The notes under the pieces: generated by a model
What the model was told of the DNA's origin: nothing
Seen by the model: only the letters and a program-made list of their open reading frames with translations
The model's database searches: none
Assembly (NCBI GenBank): GCA_030684755.1
Contig: JAUXXN010000276.1
Coordinates: 1-14,832 of the forward strand
DNA: 14,832 nucleotides
Reading direction: 5' to 3'
Origin: Hydrogenophaga sp.
Lineage (GTDB): Bacteria; Pseudomonadota; Gammaproteobacteria; Burkholderiales; Burkholderiaceae_C
Part shown: positions 8,769 through 14,832 of the stretch, piece by piece
Layout: each line of letters begins with the position of its first letter
How positions within the stretch are numbered: position 1 is the first letter of the stretch
Translations under genes and position numbers: made by a program

Positions 8769-9157
8769 ACAACGACATCATCGACGTGCAGGCCATCGAC
8801 AGCGAAAAAGCCCAGTCGCTCAAAAGCGTGGGCTGGCTCAGCTACATCCTGCATTTCATTGTGGCGGTGGCCGCCGTGGTGCCCGGCGCGCAGGTGGGCG
8901 CAGGCTTGCTCATCGTGGCCTTGGTCATTGATCTGGTGAAAAAGTCGGACGCCGAGGGCACTTGGCAGGCCAGCCATTTTTCATGGCGCATCCGCACCGT
9001 CATCTGGGCCGGTGTGCTCTATGTGGTCACCATCCCGCTCTGGTTTTTGTTTGTGTTGCCCGGCATGCTGGCCTGGGCCGTCATTTCCATCTGGTTTCTC
9101 TACCGTATCGTCAAAGGCATGGTGCGCATGAACGCCAACCAAGCCTTGCCCGCCTGA
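8765..9157 (+). CDS. DUF4870-like small integral membrane protein
   Basis: The protein has 130 residues with three hydrophobic stretches: about 24-42 ([18 protein letters not shown]), 45-58 ([14 protein letters not shown]) and 77-115, where [20 protein letters not shown] and a second segment [14 protein letters not shown] may form a hairpin. Between them lies a polar loop [20 protein letters not shown]. The pattern resembles the DUF4870 / YidH-like proteins commonly found between hisE and the HIT gene in Burkholderiales. Function is unknown. Its ATG overlaps the hisE stop and the HIT gene starts 7 bases after it, so all three are probably on one transcript. Confidence 0.75.
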   Translation: MNNDIIDVQAIDSEKAQSLKSVGWLSYILHFIVAVAAVVPGAQVGAGLLIVALVIDLVKKSDAEGTWQASHFSWRIRTVIWAGVLYVVTIPLWFLFVLPGMLAWAVISIWFLYRIVKGMVRMNANQALPA

Positions 9158-9164
9158 AATACCC

Positions 9165-9527
9165 ATGAACACACACGACCCCGACTGCCTCTTTTGCAAA
9201 ATCGTTGCCGGTCAGATTCCGTCCAAAAAAGTGTACGAGGACGATGACATCTACGCCTTCCACGACATCCACCCGTGGGCACCGGTGCATTTCTTGATGG
9301 TGCCCAAGCTGCACATTCCGTCCATGGCGCAGCTCACACCCGAGCACGAGCGCCTGATGGGCCGCATGATGCTGCTGGCCCCCCAGCTGGCCCTGGCGCA
9401 AGGCTGTCTGCCGTACCCCGACGGCGGTTTCCGCTTGGTCTGCAACACCGGCACGGGCGGCGGCCAAGAGGTACACCATTTGCACATCCACATCATGGGC
9501 GGACCACGCCCGTGGAAGCGCGGCTGA
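9165..9527 (+). CDS. HIT-family (histidine triad) nucleotide hydrolase
   Basis: HIT proteins of the HinT branch are small dimeric enzymes that hydrolyse nucleoside phosphoramidates or acyl adenylates through a covalent nucleotidyl-histidine. The 120 residues include the N-terminal zinc-type CLFCKIVAGQIPS, VYEDDDIYAFHDIHP, HFLMVPKLHIPS, GFRLVCNTGTGGGQEV, and the defining triad HLHIHIMGG near the C-terminus, whose second His is the nucleophile. The length is normal for HinT. It sits in the his-tat cluster as in other betaproteobacteria, where its link to histidine synthesis or export is not clear. About 120 bases separate it from tatA. Confidence 0.93.
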   Translation: MNTHDPDCLFCKIVAGQIPSKKVYEDDDIYAFHDIHPWAPVHFLMVPKLHIPSMAQLTPEHERLMGRMMLLAPQLALAQGCLPYPDGGFRLVCNTGTGGGQEVHHLHIHIMGGPRPWKRG

Positions 9528-9624
9528 GCGTGCGGTACGCGCTGGGGTTCGTCGAGCGGGTTTTGGGCTGGATTCAGGGCTGAACTCCCGGGCCAGCTTA
9601 GAATCCCACAGCAGGCGTTCAACG

Positions 9625-9650
9625 CATTATTTTTATATTTGGAGAAAATT
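9625..9650 (+). promoter_or_regulatory. AT-rich tatA leader with strong ribosome binding site
   Basis: The stretch before tatA is almost pure A/T in an otherwise GC-rich region. It ends in GGAG at 9641-9644, six bases before the ATG at 9651. The Shine-Dalgarno sequence fixes the start at 9651 rather than the upstream in-frame TTG at 9639, which overlaps it. The unstructured A/T leader fits strong translation of TatA. A TAGAAT at 9599-9604 could be a -10 box, but I see no good -35 partner. Confidence 0.5.
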
Positions 9651-9902
9651 ATGGGTGCTATGAGTTGGGTCCATTGGGCCATTGTGTTGGTGATCGTGGT
9701 CTTGGTTTTTGGGACCAAGAAGTTAAAAAATCTGGGTTCTGACCTGGGTGGCGCCGTCAAGGGCTTCAAAGATGGCATGAAAGACGGCAACCAGCCTGCA
9801 GCGGCTGCCGAGGCCGAAGCGGCTCCTGCAGGTCAGGTCACGCAGAACAGCCTGCGCACCGACAAGAACACCATCGACGTTGAAGCCAAGCAAAAAAGCT
9901 GA
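9651..9902 (+). CDS. tatA: twin-arginine translocase subunit TatA
   Basis: TatA forms the variable-size pore of the Tat system, which exports folded, often cofactor-bearing proteins across the inner membrane. The 83 residues have one short transmembrane helix (about 5-20, [16 protein letters not shown]), the invariant FG hinge, then the amphipathic helix [18 protein letters not shown] and the acidic motif KDGMKDG. A low-complexity Ala/Glu/Pro tail follows and ends in VEAKQKS. The start at 9651 is set by GGAG six bases upstream; ATG 9660 is an alternative. The product belongs with the downstream tatB and tatC, from which it is separated by 90 bases containing a hairpin. Confidence 0.96.
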   Translation: MGAMSWVHWAIVLVIVVLVFGTKKLKNLGSDLGGAVKGFKDGMKDGNQPAAAAEAEAAPAGQVTQNSLRTDKNTIDVEAKQKS

Positions 9903-9947
9903 CTTCGATTCGCCGACTCTTTGCCCGCCAGCGCATGGTCGGGTCCG

Positions 9948-9966
9948 GGGCTTTACCGCAAAGCCC
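9948..9966 (+). promoter_or_regulatory. Hairpin in the tatA-tatB intergenic region
   Basis: GGGCTTT at 9948-9954 pairs perfectly with AAAGCCC at 9960-9966 around a 5-base loop (ACCGC). It lies 46 bases after the tatA stop and 27 bases before the tatB start. There is no T run after it, so full termination is unlikely. It could pause polymerase or protect the tatA transcript end, letting TatA be made in excess over TatB and TatC. That role is an inference. Confidence 0.45.
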
Positions 9967-9992
9967 AGCATTGCCCGCAGGATGGCTGAAAC

Positions 9993-10487
9993 ATGATTGA
10001 TCTGGGCATTTCCAAGCTCGCTCTGATTGGCGCGGTGGCGTTGATCGTCATCGGTCCCGAAAAGTTGCCCCGTGTGGCCCGCATGGTGGGTGCCATGCTT
10101 GGCAAAGCTCAGCGCTACGTCGCCGACGTCAAAGCCGAGGTCAGCCGATCGATGGAGCTTGAAGAGCTGAAGAAAATGAAAGAGACCATGCAGAACGCTG
10201 CTCGCGATGTTGAAGCGTCGGTGCAAAGCGGTGCCAGTGACTTTGAAAAGTCGTGGTCTGAAGTCACCGCCGGCCTGGATGATGCGCCGTCTTACGGCGC
10301 CGACGCGCACCACAGTATCGGCGCTGACCTTAAAACCAATTACCAACCTCCTAAAAAGAACTGGCGCATCAAGCAAAAGGCCATGCCCCAGTGGTACAAG
10401 GCTCGCTCAGGCGTGCGTACCCGCACACAGTCCGGAGCGGCCCGCGTGGCCCGTTTTCGGCCCCGTTCTTCTTCTGCACCCCGCTGA
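9993..10487 (+). CDS. tatB: twin-arginine translocase subunit TatB
   Basis: TatB joins TatC to form the receptor for twin-arginine signal peptides. The 164 residues start [20 protein letters not shown], which gives a short membrane helix, then the family [13 protein letters not shown] hinge and amphipathic helix. A long charged helical region ([20 protein letters not shown]) and a less ordered C-terminal half follow. The final 25 residues or so are rich in Arg and Ser ([19 protein letters not shown]), a basic tail often seen in betaproteobacterial TatB. The glutamate after the helix distinguishes it from TatA. The stop and the tatC start overlap by one base (TGATG). Confidence 0.95.
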   Translation: MIDLGISKLALIGAVALIVIGPEKLPRVARMVGAMLGKAQRYVADVKAEVSRSMELEELKKMKETMQNAARDVEASVQSGASDFEKSWSEVTAGLDDAPSYGADAHHSIGADLKTNYQPPKKNWRIKQKAMPQWYKARSGVRTRTQSGAARVARFRPRSSSAPR

Positions 10488-11281
10488 TGTCCGACCCCAA
10501 AGATTCCACCGATGAGCTAGCCGGTTCTGAACAGCCGTTTGTCCAGCATCTCATGGAGTTACGCGATCGCCTACTCTATGGCGTTGTGGGTTTGGCCATT
10601 TGCATGGCCTTGCTGGCGTTCTGGCCTGGTCCGAGTGGCCTGATTGATTTGATCGCTGTGCCGATCCGTGCGCACATGCCACCCGATGCCAAGCTGATCG
10701 CAGTGGGTGTGTTTTCGCCATTTTTTGTGCCCATCAAAGTGCTGGCTATGGCTGCGTTGTTGCTGTCTTTGCCCTGGTGGATGTACCAGGTCTGGGCATT
10801 TGTTGCGCCGGGCTTGTACAGCCATGAGAAGCGTTTTGCGATCCCGCTGATATTGCTGGGCAGTTTGCTGGCCTATGTGGGCATTGCTTTCGTACAGTTT
10901 TTCGTACTCGATAAAATGTTTGGTTTTATCCAGCAGTTCACGCCGGAGAGCGTGGCCGCCACGCCCGATATTGCGTCTTATGTCGAGGCCATCCTGTCTC
11001 TGTACCTTGCCTTTGGTCTCGCTTTTCAGGTACCTATTGTGGTGGTTCTGCTCGTTAAGATGGGCATGGTTTCCATAAAGCAGCTCCGTGAGTTTCGTGG
11101 CTATTTCATTGTGGTGGCTTTCGTCATTGCAGCCATCGTTACTCCGCCCGACGTGATTTCCCAACTGGCGCTGGCTATACCAATGTGTTTGCTTTATGAG
11201 TTGGGTATTTTGGGTGCTCAGTGGTTCATCAAAAAGGATGAAGCTCAGTCAGGCGAAAAAGTTACAAATCCGGCTGAATAA
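10487..11281 (+). CDS. tatC: twin-arginine translocase subunit TatC
   Basis: TatC is the polytopic core of the Tat receptor and recognises the RR signal peptide. The 264 residues contain the N-terminal cytoplasmic motif VQHLMELRDRLL, six hydrophobic segments, and the first cytoplasmic-loop signature MYQVWAFVAPGLYSHEKR, including the conserved Glu of the signal-peptide site. The late motif REFRGYFIVVAFVIAAIVTP followed by PDVISQLALAIPM is also present. The start at 10487 overlaps the last base of the tatB stop; the frame runs further upstream but only over tatB. The gene ends 27 bases from the end of the opposing protease gene. Confidence 0.97.
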   Translation: MSDPKDSTDELAGSEQPFVQHLMELRDRLLYGVVGLAICMALLAFWPGPSGLIDLIAVPIRAHMPPDAKLIAVGVFSPFFVPIKVLAMAALLLSLPWWMYQVWAFVAPGLYSHEKRFAIPLILLGSLLAYVGIAFVQFFVLDKMFGFIQQFTPESVAATPDIASYVEAILSLYLAFGLAFQVPIVVVLLVKMGMVSIKQLREFRGYFIVVAFVIAAIVTPPDVISQLALAIPMCLLYELGILGAQWFIKKDEAQSGEKVTNPAE

Positions 11282-11313
11282 TCGCGACTTGATCGTTTGA
11301 AAGCACATTCAGC
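11273..11313. terminator. Inverted repeat spanning the tatC / protease 3' ends
   Basis: GCTGAAT at 11273-11279 and its complement ATTCAGC at 11307-11313 flank the 27-base gap between the convergent genes, and each arm overlaps one gene's last codons. The stem is only 7 bp with a long loop and there is no T run. It is a weak candidate for a shared terminator and could be chance. Confidence 0.2.
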
Positions 11314-12463
11314 GTTGATCTTGTCGAGGTGGCGGGTTGCGGCGGCCCGGTGTCACATCTATTTGAGTTATGCCATCTCGTCGCATTACACCCATGGCTG
11401 CAGGTGTACCCGGTTGCAAAGCAGCAACAGCCGACAGTAATTGCGCAACGGTGGTTACTTCACGTCCTGCTACGCTGGTGATGACGTCGCCTGGACGGAT
11501 TCCAGCTTGTGCTGCCGGACCATTTTGAAGCACTCCCGTGATGATCACGCCAGAGCCTGAGGCAATGCCGAAGCTTTCTGCCAATTCCGGGTTGAGGTCT
11601 TGTGGCTCTACGCCGATCCAGCCCCGTGTAACCCGTCCATCGCGCACAATGGATTCCAATACGCTTCGTGCGGTTGAAGTCGGGATGGCGAAACCAATGC
11701 CCATCGAGCCACCCGAGCGAGAGTATATGGCGGTGTTGATTCCCATTAGGTGACCGTTAACATCAACCAGTGCCCCACCTGAGTTACCGGGGTTGATTGC
11801 CGCATCGGTTTGAATGAAGTTCTCAAAGGTATTGATGCCCAATTGGGTTCGGCCCAAAGCACTGACGATGCCACTTGTGACGGTTTGACCCACGCCGAAT
11901 GGGTTGCCAATTGCCAGCACTTGATCGCCAATCAACAAAGCATCTGAGTTGCCTAGAGTGATCACGGGCAATTCGGTCAGCGAGATTTTGAGGATAGCCA
12001 GATCGGTTTCAGGGTCTGTGCCAATCACTTGGGCAATGCTTTTTCGACCATCGTTGAGAACCACCTGAATTTCATCGGCCTCCTCAATCACATGGTTGTT
12101 GGTCAAGATGTAACCTGCGGGGCTGACGATAACGCCTGAACCGAGCCCTGTTTGCGGTTGGGTTTGCAGTTGGTCACCAAAGAAAAAGCGAAACCAAGGA
12201 TCACCGCTATGAATGTTGTTAACGGCTGCTTTGCTGGTGTTGATGCTCACCACTGCTGGTGATGCAACACGCGCTGCACCACTGAATCCGCTGGTGCTGA
12301 CCGAGCCCTCTAACGACGTTGATGCTGCAGATTGAAACACGGGAACCACGGTGGAGAGGTTGGGGCGCCGGTCCAGCCACTGCGGCTTGAGCGTGGCTAT
12401 CACAAAAAATGCAGCCAGCAACACGGTGACGGATTGGGCAAAAACAAGCCAGAGTCGTTTCAT
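11309..12463 (-). CDS. DegS-like HtrA serine protease, membrane anchored, one PDZ domain
   Basis: HtrA-family proteases degrade or sense misfolded proteins in the cell envelope. The 384 residues have an N-terminal membrane anchor (about 7-24, VFAQSVTVLLAAFFVIAT) without a clear cleavage site and a Ser/Thr-rich linker. A trypsin-like domain follows with a complete triad: H124 in TNNHVIEEAD, D154 in DPETDLAIL and S228 in NPGNSGGALVD. A single PDZ domain (about 280-370, GVIITGVLQNGPAAQAGIRP then GDVI) ends in a basic tail. One PDZ plus an anchor is the DegS layout rather than DegP/DegQ, which has two PDZ domains. Regulation of a sigma-E pathway, as for E. coli DegS, is possible but unproven. The start at 12463 is chosen because the anchor begins there; upstream in-frame GTG/ATG codons add unlikely sequence. 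Confidence 0.92.
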   Translation of the reverse strand: MKRLWLVFAQSVTVLLAAFFVIATLKPQWLDRRPNLSTVVPVFQSAASTSLEGSVSTSGFSGAARVASPAVVSINTSKAAVNNIHSGDPWFRFFFGDQLQTQPQTGLGSGVIVSPAGYILTNNHVIEEADEIQVVLNDGRKSIAQVIGTDPETDLAILKISLTELPVITLGNSDALLIGDQVLAIGNPFGVGQTVTSGIVSALGRTQLGINTFENFIQTDAAINPGNSGGALVDVNGHLMGINTAIYSRSGGSMGIGFAIPTSTARSVLESIVRDGRVTRGWIGVEPQDLNPELAESFGIASGSGVIITGVLQNGPAAQAGIRPGDVITSVAGREVTTVAQLLSAVAALQPGTPAAMGVMRRDGITQIDVTPGRRNPPPRQDQR

Positions 12464-12521
12464 GGGAGGTGGGATGCAGTGATGTTGTGGGCCGGGCAGG
12501 CCCATGTTCTGGATTGTCCAG

Positions 12522-12549
12522 CATATGGCCATCGACACCTTGACTTCAA
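12522..12549 (-). promoter_or_regulatory. Possible promoter for the DegS-like protease gene
   Basis: On the minus strand, TTGAAG (12549-12544) is followed after 16 bases by CATATG (12527-12522), about 60 bases upstream of the chosen start codon. The match to a vegetative -35/-10 pair is only fair. It lies in the 165-base region between two divergent starts, where a promoter is expected. Confidence 0.25.
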
Positions 12550-12628
12550 GCCGGTTGACTCATATCAATGCGCCCTGGTGAAGAACGCGGTGCAATGCCG
12601 ATTCGTTATAAACAGATTGGAGATACCT

Positions 12629-12769
12629 ATGAAGGCCATTGTGGACCTCTTTTCGACCGACTACGGCCTGTTCAGCATCTTCGTGATCCTGTTCACCATC
12701 GCCATGGGCGTATGGTTCTATAGGTTTTTCATGCGCAAGATGGATGAATCGGAGCGCGCGCAGCGCTGA
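12629..12769 (+). CDS. DUF3149-type small membrane protein
   Basis: The 46-residue protein reads MKAIVDLFSTDYGLFSIFVI then LFTIAMGVWFYRFFMRKMDE and a short charged tail. It has one membrane helix (about 14-33) followed by a basic and acidic C-terminus that should face the cytoplasm. The DLFSTDYGLFS start and the FYRFFMRKMDESE end match what I recall of DUF3149 proteins of betaproteobacteria, whose function is unknown. The start is well supported by GGAG at 12619-12622, six bases before the ATG. The frame is open far upstream across the protease gene, but that part is antisense shadow. It is divergent from the protease gene and on the same strand as the Nif3 gene, 172 bases away. Confidence 0.8.
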   Translation: MKAIVDLFSTDYGLFSIFVILFTIAMGVWFYRFFMRKMDESERAQR

Positions 12770-12782
12770 CCGGCGCCAAGGC

Positions 12783-12829
12783 GTCCTAGTCGTCCTAGTT
12801 GTCCTGGTCGTCAAGTTTTGTCCTAAGTC
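12783..12829. repeat. Imperfect 9-bp tandem repeat, consensus GTCCTAGTC
   Basis: Consecutive units are GTCCTAGTC (12783), GTCCTAGTT (12792), GTCCTGGTC (12801) and a decayed GTCAAGTTT (12810), then a further GTCCTAAGTC at 12820 after one extra base. The repeat lies in the non-coding gap between the DUF3149 gene and the Nif3 gene. The unit length is a multiple of three, but no supported gene covers it. Confidence 0.7.
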
Positions 12830-12941
12830 CGTTGCGGTTATGTGGTGATCTGGGCTACCAAGCCTGTCAAAATAAGTAGGAGTCTCGCTGATCGCATTGT
12901 TGAACAGCTTGGCCTCACCCTTTTCAAAACAGGCCATTTGC

Positions 12942-13718
12942 ATGACCACACCAGCGCACCCGGTTTCCCGCAGTACCCTGCTGGAAAGCTTGGATGGATT
13001 GCTCCAGCCGACCCTTTTCAACGATTACGGGCCCAATGGTTTACAGGTCGAGGGACGCCAGAATATCCAGAAACTCATCACGGGTGTTACAGCCAGCCGT
13101 GCCTTGATCGATGCGGCGATTGCCGCCCGAGCCGATGCCATTCTGGTGCACCATGGGCTTTTTTGGCGGGGGCAAGACGGACGTATCACGGGGTGGATGA
13201 AGCAGCGGCTCGCACGCTTGCTTGCGAACGACATCAATCTGTTGGCTTATCACCTGCCGCTGGATGCCCACCCCGCACTGGGCAACAACGCGCAACTTGC
13301 GCTGCGCCTTGGCGTGTCGGTGTATGAGGGCGCGTCGGGGCGTTTTGGAGCGCAATCGTTGGGGTTCGTCGGGCAGCGCCACGCGGCATCAGCGGCCGCA
13401 TTCGCCGTTGATGTTGAACAGTCTCTGGGCCGTTCCGTGACGCTGGTGGTCGAGGCGGACAGGCCTGTTGAGCGCGTGGCGTTGTGCACCGGTGGGGCGC
13501 AGGGCTATTTCGAGGCAGCCATCGCCGCTGGCGCAGATGTGTTCATCACCGGAGAGATCTCGGAGCCCCAGGCCCATTACGCACGCGAGTGCGGTGTTGC
13601 GTATATTGCTTGTGGACACCACGCGTCCGAGCGCTATGGCGTGCAGGCGGTGGGTGCGCATGTGGCTCAAACGCTGGGGCTTGAACACCAGTTTATCGAC
13701 ATCGACAACCCCGCTTGA
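12942..13718 (+). CDS. Nif3/YbgI-family dinuclear metal protein (putative GTP cyclohydrolase I type 2-like)
   Basis: Nif3-like proteins form toroidal hexamers with a two-metal site in each subunit; their in vivo substrate is not settled. The 258 residues contain the family motifs FNDYGPNGLQVEG, ILVHHGLFWRG with metal-binding H70-H71, NLLAYHLPLDAHPALGNNAQ with a further Asp ligand, LCTGGAQGYF, VFITGEISEPQAHYARE and CGHHASERYGVQA, whose H226 and E230 match ligands of E. coli YbgI. It ends FIDIDNPA, close to YbgI. The ATG at 12942 is preferred; a TTG at 12897 would add 15 residues. PdxA begins 11 bases after its stop. In many relatives this gene precedes petABC. Confidence 0.93.
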   Translation: MTTPAHPVSRSTLLESLDGLLQPTLFNDYGPNGLQVEGRQNIQKLITGVTASRALIDAAIAARADAILVHHGLFWRGQDGRITGWMKQRLARLLANDINLLAYHLPLDAHPALGNNAQLALRLGVSVYEGASGRFGAQSLGFVGQRHAASAAAFAVDVEQSLGRSVTLVVEADRPVERVALCTGGAQGYFEAAIAAGADVFITGEISEPQAHYARECGVAYIACGHHASERYGVQAVGAHVAQTLGLEHQFIDIDNPA

Positions 13719-13729
13719 AGCGTTTATTA

Positions 13730-14782
13730 ATGACGAGCAGCCAGACATCTTTCAATAAGCCCGTGGTGCTGAGCATGGGAGACCCCGCCGGCATCGGTCC
13801 TGAAATCATTGCCCAGGCCTTTTGCGAGCGACCTGGTCTGATGCGGCAGGTGGTGGTGGCGGGCGATGTGACCACTTTGCGCCGTGCCATGTGGTGGGCG
13901 GCAGGTTCATCGCTGCAGTCTGTGCCACCGCTGATGTGGGCCGAATTGAGCGAACTGCGAGACTTCAGTCAGGTTCCCCCTGGGTGTGTGGCGATCATTC
14001 AAGCTTGCTCCTTGAAGCAGCCGGTGGAGTTGGGGCGCATCAGCGCAGATGCGGGCGAAGCCGCTGCCGATTGCATTCGCTTTGCTGCACAAGCCGCTCT
14101 ATCAGGGCAGGCACGAGCAGTGGTGACTGCGCCAATTCACAAAGAGGCACTGGCAGCAGCGGGCGTGACTTTTCCGGGGCATACCGAGATGTTGCAGTCG
14201 CTGGCAGCCACACACCAAGGGATCGATGTGGCCGAACTTCCGGTGCGCATGATGCTGAGTTGCCCTGGCCTGCGTACGGTATTGGTGAGCATACATGTGT
14301 CTTTACAGCAAGCGTTGAACGCAGTTTCGAAGGCCCAAGTCCTTCAAACGCTGCGCATCACGCAAGCCTATTTCCAACTTTGTGGCATGGCGCACCCGCG
14401 CATTGCCGTGGCGGGTCTCAATCCGCATGCGGGTGAAGGTGGTTTGTTTGGGCGCGAAGAAATCGAAGAAATTGTCCCCGCAGTTGCACAGGCCGTGGCT
14501 GAAGGTATCGACTGCACGGGCCCGCATGCCCCCGACACCGTATTCATGCGTGCTCGGCAGGGAGCTTTTGATGTGGTGGTGGCTATGTACCACGACCAAG
14601 GCTTGATTCCTGTGAAATTGCTGGGACTAGAACATGGAGTCAACACCACGCTGGGGTTGCCCTTTGTTCGCACCAGCCCAGATCACGGTACCGCCTTTGA
14701 CCTGGCTGGCACAGGCAGAGCCAGTGCAGCTAGCTTGCTGGCCGCTTTGGATGCCGCAATCAGCACCTCAAAGTGTCTATGA
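13730..14782 (+). CDS. pdxA: 4-hydroxythreonine-4-phosphate dehydrogenase (PdxA family)
   Basis: PdxA oxidises 4-phosphohydroxy-L-threonine with NAD in the DXP-dependent pathway to pyridoxal phosphate; paralogues act on sugar-acid phosphates. The 350 residues show VVLSMGDPAGIGPEIIAQAF, AVVTAPIHKEALAAAG, FPGHTEML with a metal His, VSIHVSLQQAL with a second His, GLNPHAGEGGLFGREE, AMYHDQGLIPVK with the third metal His, and LGLPFVRTSPDHGTAFDLAG. All metal and phosphate motifs are in place. The ATG at 13730 is preferred; a TTG at 13715 overlapping the Nif3 stop would add five residues. Its place after a Nif3 gene, away from surA and rsmA, leaves open whether it is the vitamin B6 enzyme or a PdxA2-like paralogue. 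Confidence 0.92.
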   Translation: MTSSQTSFNKPVVLSMGDPAGIGPEIIAQAFCERPGLMRQVVVAGDVTTLRRAMWWAAGSSLQSVPPLMWAELSELRDFSQVPPGCVAIIQACSLKQPVELGRISADAGEAAADCIRFAAQAALSGQARAVVTAPIHKEALAAAGVTFPGHTEMLQSLAATHQGIDVAELPVRMMLSCPGLRTVLVSIHVSLQQALNAVSKAQVLQTLRITQAYFQLCGMAHPRIAVAGLNPHAGEGGLFGREEIEEIVPAVAQAVAEGIDCTGPHAPDTVFMRARQGAFDVVVAMYHDQGLIPVKLLGLEHGVNTTLGLPFVRTSPDHGTAFDLAGTGRASAASLLAALDAAISTSKCL

Positions 14783-14832
14783 ACAAGCATTCTGCATGCT
14801 ACTTGTACAGCGTGTTAAAAAATAGTGCTCAG

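Noticed and set aside
9275..9583. Plus-strand frame overlapping the HIT gene and running into the tatA upstream region
   Set aside because: It is a shifted reading of the HIT gene with Ala/Arg/Gly-rich shadow composition.
12332..12628. In-frame upstream extension of the DUF3149-type protein over the protease gene
   Set aside because: It is antisense to the protease signal-anchor region and lacks domain features; the ribosome binding site at 12619-12622 supports the short form.
12560..13021. Minus-strand frame with a TTRTTRTTR stretch
   Set aside because: The Thr/Arg repeat only reflects the 9-bp DNA repeat read in frame; the rest overlaps the DUF3149 and Nif3 genes antisense.
14783..14832. 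Small imperfect hairpin (GCAT/ATGC) after pdxA as terminator
   Set aside because: The stem is only 4-5 bp and no T run follows; the last 50 bases show no supported feature.
1..14832. Mobile elements, CRISPR arrays, tRNA or rRNA genes
   Set aside because: No transposase, integrase, terminal repeats, regular spacer array, or tRNA/rRNA-like sequence was recognised on either strand.

Overview
The window looks like a chromosomal housekeeping region from a GC-rich betaproteobacterium (Burkholderiales, most likely Comamonadaceae). Three things suggest this: the order murA - hisGDCBHAF - hisIE - DUF4870-type gene - HIT gene - tatABC - DegS/HtrA-type protease - Nif3; the short HisG that needs a separate HisZ; and the Comamonadaceae-like sequences of TatA, TatB and MurA. 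The placement rests on recalled family and synteny knowledge, since no search was possible. I saw no mobile element, CRISPR array, tRNA or rRNA.

Layout. Bases 1-144 (- strand) carry the 3' part of an ABC-2 transporter permease, running off the left edge and broken by one stop codon. It is joined head-on, with a short shared stretch, to a murA that lacks its first ~17 codons (to 1353). Bases 1350-7317 hold a tightly packed plus-strand his operon: hisG, hisD, hisC, hisB, hisH, hisA, hisF, with several 4-base start/stop overlaps. A perfect 10-bp hairpin follows hisF. Next is a minus-strand LapA-domain membrane protein (7374-7868), which separates hisF from hisI and hisE (7988-8768). The hisE stop overlaps the start of a small membrane protein, followed by a HIT-family hydrolase (to 9527). 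Bases 9651-11281 encode TatA, TatB and TatC, with a hairpin between tatA and tatB. Tail to tail with tatC lies a minus-strand, membrane-anchored, single-PDZ serine protease (11309-12463). Divergent from it are a 46-residue DUF3149-type membrane miniprotein, a patch of imperfect 9-bp tandem repeats, a Nif3/YbgI-type metal protein and a PdxA-family dehydrogenase. The last ~50 bases hold no recognisable gene.

How the genes work together. HisG, HisE, HisI, HisA, HisF/HisH, HisB, HisC and HisD cover the route from PRPP and ATP to histidine. Two things are absent: HisZ, the partner of short HisG, and a histidinol-phosphate phosphatase. Both must be encoded elsewhere. TatABC is the complete twin-arginine export machinery, and the adjacent DegS-like protease is an envelope quality-control enzyme.

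No clearly new biological system was found. The strongest anomaly is the left-edge inverted permease/murA junction, which is either a real rearrangement or, more likely, an assembly or amplification chimera, because murA is normally essential. Smaller points are the antisense gene inside the his cluster, the tatA/tatB hairpin, the tandem repeat and the position of pdxA.
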